Positions 18,042 through 27,782 of a stretch of DNA of 64,000 nt are shown here, one piece after another. Numbering within the stretch: position 1 is the first letter of the stretch; each line of letters starts with the position of its first letter. The notes beneath the pieces were generated by a model. The model searched no databases. It was not told where the DNA came from and worked only from the letters and a program-made list of their open reading frames with translations. The position numbers and the translations under genes were made by a program. Source of the stretch: Halococcus agarilyticus (GTDB taxonomy: Archaea > Halobacteriota > Halobacteria > Halobacteriales > Halococcaceae); NCBI RefSeq assembly GCF_000334895.1, contig NZ_BAFM01000006.1, positions 111,350-175,349 on the forward strand. The letters are read 5' to 3'.

Positions 18042-18365
18042 TCAGGCCTCCCCCGCTTCCGCGTCGGCCTCGTCGTCGCCGTCCTCGCCCGCGATCTTGT
18101 TGCGTTCGAGCATGTACGCCTGCTCGACCGCCTTCGCGTCCTCGGAGGTCTCGTACACCTTCGCGTAGCCGAGCGTCTTGCGCAGCCCGAACTTGGTGTC
18201 GAGCTCGTGGATCACGACCTCGCCCGCGTCCTTGTTGAGCATCGCGGCGAGGCTGTCCCGCACTGACAGGCGCGAGGGCGTGGCCTCGTCGTGACTGAGT
18301 TCGAAGCGGACGTCCGTCCGGTGGAGCATGGGGTTTTCCTCCTCGGCGGTGATTTCGATTTCCAT
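18042..18365 (-). CDS. rps24e: 30S ribosomal protein S24e
   Basis: A 107-residue small-subunit ribosomal protein shared by archaea and eukaryotes. The sequence opens MEIEITAEEENPMLHRTDV and contains the family core KFGLRKTLGYAKVYET; the last 15 residues are an acidic haloarchaeal tail. It is the first gene of the operon S24e, S27ae, Kae1-Bud32, DUF5808, rdgB. The ATG at 18365 is the only start giving the family N-terminus. Confidence 0.93.
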   Translation of the reverse strand: MEIEITAEEENPMLHRTDVRFELSHDEATPSRLSVRDSLAAMLNKDAGEVVIHELDTKFGLRKTLGYAKVYETSEDAKAVEQAYMLERNKIAGEDGDDEADAEAGEA

Positions 18366-18453
18366 GAGTTCGTTGCCCGCTACTCTTCCTGTCGCGGGCA
18401 AAAGGATTTCGAAGCCGTGGTACGGCCGATCAGTGGCCCGTTCGTGATCGGTG

Positions 18454-18629
18454 GTGGCGCGCGGGAGCAGTGCGGGACCGAAGGTCCCGCAGGCCGTGCG
18501 AGCGGTCCGGAGGCCCGCGAGCAGACGCCGAAGACGCGACTCGCGCGAGGGATGAGCGAAACGAGTGGAGCGAATCGGTTGGGGAGGGACGTGGTGCGGT
18601 GCGGTCCCTCGTTCGTGCCGTGATCGTCG
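18454..18629 (+). repeat. Dispersed intergenic repeat family 1, copy C (longest and most divergent)
   Basis: Third copy. It starts TGGCGCGCGGGAGCAG, has an extra inner hairpin (GCGGGACC GAA GGTCCCGC), then CGCGACTCGCGCGAGGGATGA, a diverged core AATCGGTTGGGGAGGGACGT and an end GTGCCGTGATCGTCG. It lies in the 378 bp gap upstream of the S24e operon and about 115 bp behind the 3' end of the next reverse-strand gene. I see no gene in this gap. Confidence 0.7.
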
Positions 18630-18743
18630 TAGCTGCGGTGACGTACCTATCGAACGCCAGCCGTGGTTTCGCTCCCAAACAGTCCGGCGAGCCGGGCCGC
18701 GAGCGCGAGAAGGACCAGTGCCGGTGATCGGAGCGGGATCCAA

Positions 18744-19106
18744 CTACGCAGACCAGAAAAGGACAAGCAGCATGAACAGGAGCCACAGAACGCCGACCAC
18801 GGCGAGCGCACCGGCCACGCCGAACTGCCACGCGGGACGCCCGCGATCACCCATCACCGCTCGAAAACCGGTGACGACGGCCGCCCCGACCAGCCCGAGC
18901 CCGACGAGATACAGCCCGAACACCAGTTCGAAGTTCGACTGCACGGGCCCGAGAACGCCTTCGAGAACCCCGAACCCCATGACGACGAGGTAGCCCGTCA
19001 TCCGAAACAGTGGGAACTCGACGTAGGCCAGCCCGTACAGGCCGGCGATGACCGCCGTCCCAATCACGGCGTCGCGGACGAACGAACCAACACGCGTGTG
19101 GTTCAT
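18744..19106 (-). CDS. Four-helix membrane protein, function unknown
   Basis: A 120-residue protein made almost wholly of four membrane helices: VIGTAVIAGLYGLAYV, GYLVVMGFGVLEGVLG, FGLYLVGLGLVGAAVV and VAGALAVVGVLWLLFMLLV. The ATG at 19106 (MNHTRVGSFVRDAVIG) is preferred over one at 19178, whose extra residues cross an apparent promoter region with CATAACTGTTCC. No family is recognised and no neighbour suggests a role. Confidence 0.7.
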   Translation of the reverse strand: MNHTRVGSFVRDAVIGTAVIAGLYGLAYVEFPLFRMTGYLVVMGFGVLEGVLGPVQSNFELVFGLYLVGLGLVGAAVVTGFRAVMGDRGRPAWQFGVAGALAVVGVLWLLFMLLVLFWSA

Positions 19107-19206
19107 GACCGTATGTTGGCACGTCGACCACATAACTGTTCCTACTGCTACAGGGATGGGGTCGTCACGATCACTCATCCGCCGGAACCCGAAGAAGGAA
19201 CCGAAC

Positions 19207-19839
19207 TCAGCCGCCAGGCTCGACGCCGAGCGCGCTCCACACCCGGTCGTGCTCGCCGTCCATCCGGCGGAGCAGATCGCGCGCCCGCTCGCTCGCCACG
19301 TCGTCGACCGTGACGTGAACCATCCCCTCGCCTGGCTGGCCGTAGACCACGCTTGCGCCCGCTGGCGCGGCGACCAACGCCGGCACCGCCGCCAGGTCCT
19401 CCTCGCCGTCGACCACGATCACGGTGGTCCCGTCGTGTTCGACGCCCGCCCGAAGCGCGGCGAGGAGGTCGCCGGTGAGCGCCGCTGCGGGGTTCGTCAC
19501 GTCGATCCTCGCGTCGTAGCCCTCGATCTCGGGCCGGTCGGCCGCCGGGAGCGATTCGCGTTCGGTCACCCAGTCGACGACCGCGAGATCGGGGCGTGCG
19601 CCCGCGTCGGTGAGGTGGCGGGTGACGACGTCGCCGACCGCCACGATCGGCGAGCCGACCTCCCCACGCAGCCGGTCCGGATCGGTGTAGACGGGCCCCA
19701 TCGGGTCCTTGAACGCCGCGCGTAGCTCGTCGGGCAGCGTGAGAACGATGTCGTCCGCTCCGGTCGTCCGATTATCACGCTCGTCGCCGCGTTCGTCGTC
19801 TGCGTCGCGGGGTTCATCGCCGTCGCCGTTCGCGGGCAC
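19207..19839 (-). CDS. GTP-dependent dephospho-CoA kinase (DUF359 family)
   Basis: A 210-residue enzyme of the archaeal GTP-dependent dephospho-CoA kinase family, which carries out the last step of coenzyme A synthesis. Typical parts are the opening LPDELRAAFKDPMGPVYTD, VGDVVTRHL, VVDWVTER and the late GEEDLAAVPALVAAPAG plus VVYGQPGEGMVHVTV. A GTG start at 19839 adds a 28-residue Asp-rich leader. It follows spt4 by one base and ends the aIF2-gamma operon, an arrangement known in other archaea. Confidence 0.9.
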   Translation of the reverse strand: MPANGDGDEPRDADDERGDERDNRTTGADDIVLTLPDELRAAFKDPMGPVYTDPDRLRGEVGSPIVAVGDVVTRHLTDAGARPDLAVVDWVTERESLPAADRPEIEGYDARIDVTNPAAALTGDLLAALRAGVEHDGTTVIVVDGEEDLAAVPALVAAPAGASVVYGQPGEGMVHVTVDDVASERARDLLRRMDGEHDRVWSALGVEPGG

Positions 19840-19840
19840 G

Positions 19841-20044
19841 CTATCGGACCTTCAGCGCGTAGCGACCCGGCTCGGTGACCTGCATCTCCTCGGCGATCTG
19901 GCTGGTCTCGGGGTGAGCGATCACCACGTAGCCCGCCCAGTCCTCGGTGAAGCTCGACGAACCGCACGCCGGACAGGTCTGCTGGTCCGGCGAATCGAGC
20001 ACGCGGTGACACTCGCGGCACACGCGTCTATCGGCCACGCTCAC
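19841..20044 (-). CDS. spt4: Transcription elongation factor Spt4 (RpoE'')
   Basis: A 67-residue zinc protein, the archaeal Spt4 that binds Spt5/NusG and increases RNA polymerase processivity. The zinc site is CRECHRVLDSPDQQTCPACG. The rest is the small beta-alpha body SFTEDWAGYVVIAHP and ALKVR end. The start is a GTG that overlaps the rpo7 stop (GTGA), so the two are translationally coupled. Confidence 0.93.
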   Translation of the reverse strand: MSVADRRVCRECHRVLDSPDQQTCPACGSSSFTEDWAGYVVIAHPETSQIAEEMQVTEPGRYALKVR

Positions 20045-20613
20045 TCACCCGCCGCGGGGGCGCGCTCCTCGCGGAGCCAGCCGTGTTTGCCCAACCCTAC
20101 TTGTTTCGCGGTCAGCCCGATCTTCGAGTCACGCGGGTTGCGCTCGTCGATGCTCTTGGTCACGATCCGGGCCCGGACCGCGTCGCCCACCCCGAGGGTC
20201 TGGTTCGACTCGCGGGAGGCGAGCTGCTGGTTCTCCTCGTCGAAGGCGAGATACTCGTCGGAGATCTGGGAGACGTGGAGCAGCCCGTCGACGGGACCGA
20301 TCCCGACGAACGCCCCGAAGTTCACGATTTCGACGACCTCGCCGTCGACGACCTCCTGCATCTGGGGGTCAAACGTGACCGCGTCGAACGTCGCCTCGTA
20401 GTAGACCGAGCCCTCGTGGCCGCGTCGGCCCGGCAGCACGCGGCCGTCGCCGATGTCCTGAACGTCGATCACGCTGACGACGCTTCCCACATCCTCGTCG
20501 AGCCGGCCTTCGAGCTTGTCTTGGAGCAATCGTTTCACCAGGTCGGGCGAGACGTCGCCGAGCAGGGGTGGCGGTACCTCGATCGTGTCCGTGAGTTCGA
20601 CTCGTTTGTACAT
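20041..20613 (-). CDS. rpo7: DNA-directed RNA polymerase subunit Rpo7 (E')
   Basis: A 190-residue subunit of the RNA polymerase stalk, the homologue of eukaryotic Rpb7. The N-terminal half is the RNP-like tip domain (MYKRVELTDTIEVPPPLLG). The C-terminal half from about residue 80 is an S1 RNA-binding domain with VEIVNFGAFVGIGPVDGLLH. It partners Rpo4, which is not in the window. It begins right after the PIN gene and overlaps spt4 by four bases. Confidence 0.95.
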   Translation of the reverse strand: MYKRVELTDTIEVPPPLLGDVSPDLVKRLLQDKLEGRLDEDVGSVVSVIDVQDIGDGRVLPGRRGHEGSVYYEATFDAVTFDPQMQEVVDGEVVEIVNFGAFVGIGPVDGLLHVSQISDEYLAFDEENQQLASRESNQTLGVGDAVRARIVTKSIDERNPRDSKIGLTAKQVGLGKHGWLREERAPAAGE

Positions 20614-21000
20614 TTATGGCTCCGTTATCGCAAGCGTATCCGTCCCCCGCAGCCCGACGACTGGCACGCCGACCTCGAGTATCCGGTCGCGCAGCGGGCG
20701 GTCGTTCGTCAACACCAGATCGCACGCACCATCCTCGGCGAGTTCGACGCACGCGTCGTCCGCATCCGCAGCCTCGTGATCGATCGTCCGGCACCGATCG
20801 CGCGCGAGATCGGCCCCGACGCTCGCCGCGACTCCCGCCGCACCGCGCCCGCCCGCGAGTCCGTCGAGTTCGTCGATGACGGCCTGCGGCACGAGCCGGT
20901 CGTGGGGGCCGAGGACGCGATCCAGCTCCTCGAACACTCGTACATTGGATTCGACCGGCATCATCAGCCCGTTCGCGTCCATGAGTACCCTCGGAGTCAT
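20614..21000 (-). CDS. PIN domain protein next to aIF2-gamma (Fcf1/Utp24-like)
   Basis: A 128-residue PIN-fold protein. Catalytic acidic residues are visible in [12 protein letters not shown] (first Asp), [11 protein letters not shown] (Glu/Asp), [13 protein letters not shown] and [12 protein letters not shown]. The fold matches the archaeal PIN proteins encoded beside aIF2-gamma, which resemble the eukaryotic rRNA-processing nucleases Fcf1/Utp24, so a role in pre-rRNA cleavage is a reasonable inference. The ATG overlaps the aIF2-gamma stop as ATGA, and rpo7 starts directly behind it. Confidence 0.88.
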   Translation of the reverse strand: MTPRVLMDANGLMMPVESNVRVFEELDRVLGPHDRLVPQAVIDELDGLAGGRGAAGVAASVGADLARDRCRTIDHEAADADDACVELAEDGACDLVLTNDRPLRDRILEVGVPVVGLRGTDTLAITEP

Positions 21001-22226
21001 CCCCTGAGCGTGCCGATGCCGATCAGCCGCCACCGCGCGCCGACCCGGCGGTTGATCGCGATCTGGGTCCCGTCGGCCGCACACACCGGCCGCTTGAGTT
21101 GCACTTCGCACTCGTCGTCACGCGCGCTCGTCACCGAGCCGACGGTCGTTGCGGTGCCGACGGTGAGCATCAGCGGCTCGCCCGTCGAGATCGGCTCGAT
21201 CTCGCCGCCGTCCCCCACGACGCGGTCGAGCAGCGAGACGCCCATCGTGAACCCCTCGCGGGTCGGCGGCAGCGTCCCCGGCGGGCCGGCGATCTGGCCC
21301 GCGAGCCCGTCGCTCTTCGCGAGGCTCGGGTCGAGGCCCGTGCCGACACCGAGAAGCCCGCCAGGCGTCACCGTCTCGACGGACTCGCCACCGGCCTGGA
21401 GCGAGCGCACGTCGGTGGTGATCGGCTGCCACTCGGCCTCGCCGCCGTGTTCGACCTCGCGGCCCGGCCGGAGTTCGATCTCGTCGCCAACGTCGAGGTC
21501 GCCCGCGACGAGGCTCCCACCGAGCACGCCCCCGAGGAGTTCGTCGGCCCGTGTCCCGGGCTTGTTGATGTCGAAACTCCGGGCGACGTGCAGCCGGGGG
21601 TCGGCCCCGGGATCGCGCTCCGGCGTGGGGATCTCCTCCTCGATCGCCTCGATCAGGAGATCGAGGTTGGCTTCCTGGCCCGCGCTGATCGGAACGACCG
21701 GCGCGCCCTCCGCGACGGTCCCCTCGACGAAGGAGGCGATCTCCTCGTAGTTCTGGCGCGCGCGGTCGGCGTCGACGAGATCGATCTTGTTCTGGGCGAT
21801 CACGATGTTCTCGATCCCGATCGAGTCGAGCGCCATCAGGTGCTCCTGGGTCTGGGCCTGCGGGACGGTCTCGGTCGCGCTCACCACGAGCACCGCGCCG
21901 TCCATCAGCGACGCGCCCGAGAGCATGGTCGCCATCAGCGTCTCGTGGCCCGGTGCGTCGACGAACGACACAGTTCTCAGGGGCTCGCTCTCGGAGCCGT
22001 CGGGACAGGTCTCGGAGACGGTGTAACACTCGGGGGCGTCCATCCCCGGACACCGCCGGAAGGTGGCGTCGGCGTAGCCGAGCCGGATCGAGATGCCGCG
22101 CTTCATCTCCTCGGAGTGCTGGTCGGTCCAGGAGCCACTCAGCGCCTCGACCAGCGTCGTCTTGCCGTGGTCGACGTGGCCCACCAGGCCGATGTTCACC
22201 TCCGGGTGTCGGTCGTTCCGTGTCAT
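20997..22226 (-). CDS. eif2g: Translation initiation factor aIF2 subunit gamma
   Basis: A 409-residue GTPase, the core of the aIF2 heterotrimer that brings Met-tRNAi to the ribosome. Motifs are the P-loop GHVDHGKTT at residues 16-24, switch [15 protein letters not shown] in [11 protein letters not shown], and a small Cys-rich knuckle [18 protein letters not shown] near residue 60. The C-terminal two thirds are the EF-Tu-like beta-barrels. The ATG at 22226 gives the expected N-terminus [13 protein letters not shown]. It is the first gene of the operon aIF2-gamma, PIN, rpo7, spt4, dephospho-CoA kinase. Confidence 0.96.
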   Translation of the reverse strand: MTRNDRHPEVNIGLVGHVDHGKTTLVEALSGSWTDQHSEEMKRGISIRLGYADATFRRCPGMDAPECYTVSETCPDGSESEPLRTVSFVDAPGHETLMATMLSGASLMDGAVLVVSATETVPQAQTQEHLMALDSIGIENIVIAQNKIDLVDADRARQNYEEIASFVEGTVAEGAPVVPISAGQEANLDLLIEAIEEEIPTPERDPGADPRLHVARSFDINKPGTRADELLGGVLGGSLVAGDLDVGDEIELRPGREVEHGGEAEWQPITTDVRSLQAGGESVETVTPGGLLGVGTGLDPSLAKSDGLAGQIAGPPGTLPPTREGFTMGVSLLDRVVGDGGEIEPISTGEPLMLTVGTATTVGSVTSARDDECEVQLKRPVCAADGTQIAINRRVGARWRLIGIGTLRG

Positions 22227-22376
22227 GTAGTAATACGGTCCGCTAGCCACGAACCGTTCATAAGCCTGCTGTTCCGCGGACGACTCGCTTTCCACCGTTC
22301 GGTGGCTGTTCACCGGGCCGCCGCGCTCGGCACACGTCCGGGGAGGGTTGAAGGCCGACCGGCCGCTCCATGGGAC

Positions 22377-23060
22377 ATGGCCTTCGACCCCGACCGGATT
22401 TCGACGCTGACCTTCGACTCGTACAGCACCATCGTCGACGTCGATGCGGTGGAGGCTGCCCTCGCCGCCCACGTCGACGACCCCGAACCCGTCTCGCGGC
22501 TCTGGCGCGCGCGCTCGCTTGAATACACGTTCGTCGCCAACGGGATCGACGCCTACCAGCCGTTTTACGAAATGAACCGCGATGCGCTCTCCCACGCCCT
22601 CGCCACCCACGGCGTCGATCTCACAGAGGACGAACGCGAGGCGATCCTCGAAACTTACCACGAACTCGACGTATTCGACGACGTCCGCGACGGAATCGAG
22701 CGCCTCCGAGAGGGTGGCTACGACTGCTACGTGGTCTCGAACGGCAATCCCGAAATGCTCGAATCGATGGTCGAGGGAGCCGACATCGGCGATCTCCTCG
22801 AAGACACCATCAGCGCCGACGAGATTCATACATTTAAGCCGGATGCCGAAATCTACCGCCACGCCGCCGGGAGAACCGGGACGCCGATCGACGAGATCGC
22901 TCACGTCTCCGCGGGCTGGTTCGACATCCAGGGCGCGATGCACGCCGGCATGCAGGGCGTCTGGGTCGACCGGAAAGGATCGCCGTGGGACCCCTTCGAT
23001 GGCGACCCGAATCTAACGATCGAGACGTTCCACGATCTCGCCGACGAACTCGGAGTCTGA
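22377..23060 (+). CDS. HAD superfamily hydrolase, type II haloacid dehalogenase-like
   Basis: A 227-residue HAD-fold hydrolase. Motif I is [15 protein letters not shown], where the nucleophile Asp is present but the second Asp of DxDxT is replaced by Ser (DSYST), as in haloacid dehalogenases. Motif II is VVSNGNPEM, the Lys is in [10 protein letters not shown], and [18 protein letters not shown] replaces the usual acidic motif IV. This resembles L-2-haloacid dehalogenases, but the true substrate is unknown. Start ATG 22377. It is divergent from aIF2-gamma. Confidence 0.85.
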   Translation: MAFDPDRISTLTFDSYSTIVDVDAVEAALAAHVDDPEPVSRLWRARSLEYTFVANGIDAYQPFYEMNRDALSHALATHGVDLTEDEREAILETYHELDVFDDVRDGIERLREGGYDCYVVSNGNPEMLESMVEGADIGDLLEDTISADEIHTFKPDAEIYRHAAGRTGTPIDEIAHVSAGWFDIQGAMHAGMQGVWVDRKGSPWDPFDGDPNLTIETFHDLADELGV

Positions 23061-23156
23061 GACCGAGTGGACGTCCACGAAGGCCGAACACGTTCCCGAA
23101 CCCGACGTTTCGGTGCCTGGCGCGACGCTTTTCCTGCTCGCGGTCCGAACACTGGT

Positions 23157-24125
23157 GTGCGCGAGTTCGCGTTCGAGTTGGCGCTGTGTGCCCATCTCGA
23201 AGCCGGGTTCGATGGGATCGTGAGCCGCCAGCTCGGCGCGAGCAGTAGTCATAACCGGGTGATCGACGTCGCCTGCATCGAGCCGGGTCCCGGCTTCGAC
23301 GATCGAGCCGAACTCACCCCCGAAACGATCCCCGATACCGCGATCGAGAGCCGTGTCGGCGCTGGCGAGGCGCGCTACTGGAAGGACTGCTTCGACTGTC
23401 ACTCTGACCACGCGCGCGGCGTGACCGAGTGCGCGGTCGAGATCGGGTTTTTCGAGACCGAGCGCCGTGGCGGTCGGGAGTACGTCCGCCAGGCCGCGCG
23501 CTACCCCGACGACTGGTTCGGCCGGATCGTCGGGATCGAGAACAAGCCCGATCTCAGCTCCCCAGGAGATCTCGAAGACCAGCTCCGGACCGACGCGAGC
23601 CTCGGGCTGTTCGACGCGGCGATCCTCGCGACCGCCTCTCACGTCACCGGTGCACACCTGAACCGCATCCCCGAGGCGATCGGGGTCTGGCGGTTCGATC
23701 CCGAAACCGAAACCCGCGAGATCGTCCGCGAGCCGACGCCGCTCTCGTCCGCGGAACCGGGAATCGAACCCCTCGATCGCGGCGCGACGCAGACCGACGT
23801 GCGCGTGGTATCCGTGGCAGAAAAGGCCCGCATCCGCCGCCGGCTCGCCGAGCGCGCCTACGGGAAGGGCTGGCGCACCTACGAGTTCCCGTCGTGCGAG
23901 AAGATCGAACCTCGCGCGTACGCGGGCACGAACGGACTCCCGTTCTGCCGCTGGAAGGGCCGATTCGTCCACCCCGCGGCCGAGTGTGGCGTCTCCTGTC
24001 CGGGCCACGATCCCGCCGACCCACCCGACGTGGACCTCGAAAGCGAACGCGACCGCCGATCGCCGTGGGTGCGCGATCCCGACGGGCAGCGCCGCCGTCA
24101 GGCGGGCCTCGATCGGTTCGGCTGA
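23157..24125 (+). CDS. DUF5787-type haloarchaeal protein, possible PD-(D/E)XK nuclease fold
   Basis: A 322-residue protein that resembles the haloarchaeal family I know as DUF5787. The GTG at 23157 (REFAFELALCAHLE follows) gives the family start; a longer frame from 23067 adds basic, non-family residues. I notice a nuclease-like arrangement: NRVIDVACIEPG, later RIVGIENKPDL with an acidic residue plus E-x-K, and SLGLFDAAILAT. Four Cys/His clusters (CFDCHSDH and later CEK, FCRWK, CGVSCPGH) could bind zinc. The nuclease reading is my inference. It follows the HAD gene by 96 bp. Confidence 0.72.
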   Translation: MREFAFELALCAHLEAGFDGIVSRQLGASSSHNRVIDVACIEPGPGFDDRAELTPETIPDTAIESRVGAGEARYWKDCFDCHSDHARGVTECAVEIGFFETERRGGREYVRQAARYPDDWFGRIVGIENKPDLSSPGDLEDQLRTDASLGLFDAAILATASHVTGAHLNRIPEAIGVWRFDPETETREIVREPTPLSSAEPGIEPLDRGATQTDVRVVSVAEKARIRRRLAERAYGKGWRTYEFPSCEKIEPRAYAGTNGLPFCRWKGRFVHPAAECGVSCPGHDPADPPDVDLESERDRRSPWVRDPDGQRRRQAGLDRFG

Positions 24126-24218
24126 CTCCAGCGTTCAGTATATAAATCAGCGATTGTCACCCGCTATCATACGCTGCTGAACGCCCGCGTGTGTCGATCG
24201 GGCCGGACCGTTCCGATG

Positions 24219-24228
24219 GTTTTATATA
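24219..24228 (+). promoter_or_regulatory. TATA box of the thermosome gene
   Basis: GTTTTATATA is a strong archaeal TATA box about 30 bp before the thermosome ATG at 24255. The predicted transcript has a leader of only a few bases. The surrounding DNA is AT-richer than average, which fits a strongly expressed, stress-responsive gene. Confidence 0.72.
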
Positions 24229-24254
24229 GAACTCCATTCAATCGGTAGGTGACT

Positions 24255-25952
24255 ATGGCTCAGCAGATGGGTAACCAGCCCCTCATCGTACTCTCGGACG
24301 ACTCGCAGCGAACGTCCGGGAAGGACGCACAGTCGATGAACATCACGGCGGGCCAGGCGGTCGCCGAATCGGTCCGTACCACACTCGGCCCGAAAGGGAT
24401 GGACAAGATGCTCGTCTCCGACGCGGGCGACGTCGTGGTCACGAACGACGGCGTCACCATCCTCTCGGAGATGGACATCGAGCACCCCGCGGCGAACATG
24501 ATCGTCGAGGTCGCCGAGACCCAGGAGGACGAGGTCGGCGACGGCACCACGACCGCGGTCGTCGAGGCCGGTGAACTCCTCGAAGAGGCCGAGGCGCTCC
24601 TCGATCAGGACATCCACGCCACCACGCTCGCGCAGGGCTACCGGGAGGCCGCCGAGGAAGCCAAGTCGATCCTCGAGGACGTCGCCATCGACGTCGACGA
24701 GTCCGACACCGAGACGCTCGAACAGATCGCCGCGACCGCGATGACGGGCAAGGGTGCCGAAAGCGCCCGCGACCTCCTCGCGGAGCTCGTCGTCAGCGCG
24801 GTCACCGCGGTCAGCGACGACGAGGGCGTCGACACCGACAACGTGAAAGTCGAGAAGGCGGTCGGCGGTTCGGTCGACGAGTCCGAACTCGTCGAGGGCG
24901 TCATCATCGACAAGGAGCGCGTCCACGACAACATGCCGTACTTCAAGGAGGACGCCGACGTCGCGCTCCTCGACAGCGCGCTCGAAGTCAAGGAGACCGA
25001 GATCGACGCCGAGGTCAACGTCACCGATCCCGACCAGCTCCAGCAGTTCCTCGACCAGGAAGAGGAACAGCTCCAGGAGATGGTCGACCAGCTCGTCGAC
25101 GCCGGCGCTGACGTCGTGTTCTGTCAGAACGGCATCGACGACATGGCCCAGCACTACCTCGCCGAGAACGGTATTCTGGCCGTGCGCCGGGCCAAATCCA
25201 GCGACATGAGCCGGCTCGCTCGCGCGACGGGCGGTCGCGTCGTCTCGAACCTCGACGACATCACCGCGGACGATCTCGGCTACGCCGGGAGCGTCGCGGA
25301 ACGCGACATCGCCGGTGATCAGCGTATCTTCGTCGAAGAGGTCGAGGACGCGAAAGCCGTGACGCTCATCCTCCGCGGCGGCACCGAGCACGTCGTCGAC
25401 GAGGTCGAGCGCGCCATCGACGACTCGCTGGGCGTCGTCCGAACGACCCTCGAAGACGGCAAGGTGCTGCCCGGTGGCGGCGCACCCGAGACCGAACTCT
25501 CGCTCGGCCTGCGCGACTACGCCGACTCCGTGGGTGGCCGCGAGCAGCTCGCGGTCGAGGCCTTTGCGGACGCGATCGACGTCATCCCGCGCACGCTCGC
25601 GGAGAACGCCGGCCTCGATCCGATCGACTCGCTGGTGGATCTCCGCTCGAAGCACGACGGCGGCGAGACCACCACCGGCCTCGACGCCTACACCGGCGAG
25701 GTCGTCGACATGGAGGCCGAGGGCGTCGTCGAACCCCTCCGCGTCAAGACCCAGGCGATCGAGTCCGCCACCGAGGCGGCCGTCATGATCCTCCGGATCG
25801 ACGACGTGATCGCCGCAGGCGACCTCGCGGGCGGCCAGACCGGCGACGACGACGACGGCGGCCCGCCCGCTGGCGGCCCCGGCGGCGGCATGGGTGGCAT
25901 GGGCGGCATGGGTGGCATGGGCGGTATGGGTGGCATGGGCGGCATGATGTAG
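24255..25952 (+). CDS. thsA: Thermosome subunit (group II chaperonin, CCT family)
   Basis: A 565-residue subunit of the ATP-dependent double-ring chaperonin that folds proteins. ATP-site motifs are [12 protein letters not shown] near residue 47, GDGTTTAVV near 95 and [17 protein letters not shown] near 415. The apical domain lies between. The C-terminal tail is a run of Gly-Gly-Met units, typical of chaperonin tails that hang into the cavity. Start ATG 24255 is preferred to GTG 24249. A strong TATA box precedes it and a T-tract follows the stop. Confidence 0.95.
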   Translation: MAQQMGNQPLIVLSDDSQRTSGKDAQSMNITAGQAVAESVRTTLGPKGMDKMLVSDAGDVVVTNDGVTILSEMDIEHPAANMIVEVAETQEDEVGDGTTTAVVEAGELLEEAEALLDQDIHATTLAQGYREAAEEAKSILEDVAIDVDESDTETLEQIAATAMTGKGAESARDLLAELVVSAVTAVSDDEGVDTDNVKVEKAVGGSVDESELVEGVIIDKERVHDNMPYFKEDADVALLDSALEVKETEIDAEVNVTDPDQLQQFLDQEEEQLQEMVDQLVDAGADVVFCQNGIDDMAQHYLAENGILAVRRAKSSDMSRLARATGGRVVSNLDDITADDLGYAGSVAERDIAGDQRIFVEEVEDAKAVTLILRGGTEHVVDEVERAIDDSLGVVRTTLEDGKVLPGGGAPETELSLGLRDYADSVGGREQLAVEAFADAIDVIPRTLAENAGLDPIDSLVDLRSKHDGGETTTGLDAYTGEVVDMEAEGVVEPLRVKTQAIESATEAAVMILRIDDVIAAGDLAGGQTGDDDDGGPPAGGPGGGMGGMGGMGGMGGMGGMGGMM

Positions 25953-25956
25953 GCCC

Positions 25957-26005
25957 ACTTTTTCCCTCGCTCGCGGGCCGAAGGCCCGCTCGCTCGGCAA
26001 AAACT
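25957..26005. terminator. T-tract / perfect hairpin / A-tract element between convergent thermosome and lipoprotein genes
   Basis: The run ACTTTTTCCC follows the thermosome stop by five bases. A perfect hairpin GCGGGCC GAA GGCCCGC (25973-25989) sits in flanking CTCGCTCG / CGCTCGG, and GCAAAAACTT follows (A-run 25999-26003), with another A-run at 26011-26015. The left T-run can end thermosome mRNA. The right A-run reads as T on the reverse strand and can end the lipoprotein mRNA coming from the other side. Confidence 0.65.
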
Positions 26006-26108
26006 TGGGGAAAAAGACCGCACCGCACAGCTACACCGGGTTCGTCCGCTCGGTCGCGAACCCAGTCGCACTCCGGCGACGAACCGTTCGGACTTTTTCA
26101 TCGAGCCG

Positions 26109-27746
26109 TCACGCGCCCGCCGACATCGACGTGTTTCGGTCGGTCGTCGTCCCGACTCGGAAAGGAGTCGCCGTCGCGTTCGCTGTCGCGGTCGTCCGAT
26201 CCGACGGTGAGGGCGTTCGGTTCATCGCTTCGTCGACCCACGACGGACGGTCGGGGACGTCGGTCGCGTCGAACCCGAAGTACCGCGTGTTCGTGACGAC
26301 CGTCGGCGCGTCGTTCGTCACCGAGGCGTTTCGGACCATCTCGACCTCGTGGACGACGCCACGGGGGTCCACGAGCAGTTCGAGGTCGATGCTCCGCCAC
26401 TCGTCGCTCCTTGCGGACCCGTCGACGCGGTACAGCCTCGTTCCGTTTCGATCGGATTGCTCCGCTACCGTGGTGTTCGCCGCGCCGAACGAGCTGAGGA
26501 GGGAGAGATCCCCCTCCACGAGGAACGCACGGAACGGCTCGGCGTCCGTCTGGAGGCGTCGATGCACCGTCTGCCCGCTCGCGTATCGTTCGTTCGCGAA
26601 CACTCGCTCGCCGTCCGACCAGTATTCGACGCGTATCGGCCCCTCCTCGGTGTGAACGAACCCATCGGTGCCGTTCTTCTCGATGACGAGCGTGAACCCC
26701 TCACCCCGCGGCCCCATCCGGAGCGTGCTCGTCGAACGGGCGAGCACCGACCCGTTCGGGGCGAGGGACGTGTCGTTCGACCGGCGCACGAACGACCGGT
26801 TTTCGAGAGCCGACACGTGTGCCGCCGTGAGCGTGCGTGCGTCCACGATGCCGGCCTCGGTGAGACCGGGCGCGAGCCGCGGCACCGACGACGCGTTCGC
26901 CGTCGCGGTCGTGCGACTCGACACCGGTGACGTCCGGTTCAGCGCCGTCTCGACCCACGACGGCCGTTCGGGCACGTCGGTCGTTCCGATCCCCGAAAGC
27001 CGTCCCTCGCTCACGGTCCGGGAGACGTTCTCGCCGAACGTCGTTCGCAGACTCGTCCGGTACTCGCGGATGAGCCCACTAGTGTCCACGATCAGTCGGA
27101 CGCTTACGTTCCCACGCTCGGCGTCCCGAGCGCGTCCACGGACGCGGTACAGCGTGGTTCCGTTGCGTTCGAGCTCGGTCACCGACGTGTTTGCAGTCCC
27201 GAGCGGTTCGAGGGCGTACCGGAGTCCGGCCCCGGTGACACCGTATCGCTCTCCGGCATTGGGAAATCGGTCGTACGTTGAGGTACCGTTCGCGTACGTC
27301 CAGTTCAGTAACAAGCGCCCGTCATTCGACCAGATTTCGGTGTGGACCGGGATCGATCCAGACGATGGATACCCGTCGGTGGCGTTCCGCTCGGCAATAG
27401 AGTAAACCCCCTCGCCGGACGGCCCCGCGCGAAGCGTGGTCGTCCCCCGAAGGACGATCGAGCCATTTGCCGCCAGCCCCGTCGTGTTCGATCGTCTGGT
27501 GAACGACGTGTTCTGGAGCCGCGACGTGTGAGCGGCCACGAGCGCGCTCGCGTTCTCGATCCCTTCACCCGTGAGGCCTGGCGCGAGCTGTGGCACCGGC
27601 GTCGGGGTCGGCTCGTCGGTCGGGACCGCCATCGGCGTCACCGTCGGCGTCGACTCGCCGTCGCCACCGTCACCACCGAACACCGCGCTACAGCCCGCGA
27701 GGACGACCAGTGTGGCGACCACGACGGCGACGAGCGCACGCGTCAT
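26109..27746 (-). CDS. DUF7537-type surface lipoprotein with duplicated domain
   Basis: A 545-residue secreted lipoprotein. The signal MTRALVAVVVATLVVLAGC ends in a lipobox (LAGC), and a Thr/Pro-rich stalk follows. Two homologous domains come next, about residues 55-280 and 290-520; each runs from LAPGLT...I through a strand pattern with GLAANGSI or SLAPNGSV to a closing VP-RPSWV...NRT. Many N-x-S/T sites suggest N-glycosylation. I believe this is the haloarchaeal DUF7537 lipoprotein family; function is unknown. The gene downstream of 28787 encodes a single-domain relative, so the pair arose by duplication. Confidence 0.75.
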   Translation of the reverse strand: MTRALVAVVVATLVVLAGCSAVFGGDGGDGESTPTVTPMAVPTDEPTPTPVPQLAPGLTGEGIENASALVAAHTSRLQNTSFTRRSNTTGLAANGSIVLRGTTTLRAGPSGEGVYSIAERNATDGYPSSGSIPVHTEIWSNDGRLLLNWTYANGTSTYDRFPNAGERYGVTGAGLRYALEPLGTANTSVTELERNGTTLYRVRGRARDAERGNVSVRLIVDTSGLIREYRTSLRTTFGENVSRTVSEGRLSGIGTTDVPERPSWVETALNRTSPVSSRTTATANASSVPRLAPGLTEAGIVDARTLTAAHVSALENRSFVRRSNDTSLAPNGSVLARSTSTLRMGPRGEGFTLVIEKNGTDGFVHTEEGPIRVEYWSDGERVFANERYASGQTVHRRLQTDAEPFRAFLVEGDLSLLSSFGAANTTVAEQSDRNGTRLYRVDGSARSDEWRSIDLELLVDPRGVVHEVEMVRNASVTNDAPTVVTNTRYFGFDATDVPDRPSWVDEAMNRTPSPSDRTTATANATATPFRVGTTTDRNTSMSAGA

Positions 27747-27782
27747 GGATCCTGTCTGTAAGGCGGGGAGAAATGTGTTGTG

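Noticed and set aside
22227..22943. Long N-terminal extension of aIF2-gamma
   Set aside because: The in-frame sequence upstream of 22226 overlaps the HAD gene on the other strand and is unlike any aIF2-gamma. The family N-terminus starts at 22226.
23743..23762. Reverse-strand T-arm-like GGAATCGAACCCC
   Set aside because: It is part of the DUF5787-type coding sequence, and no cloverleaf can be formed with the flanks.
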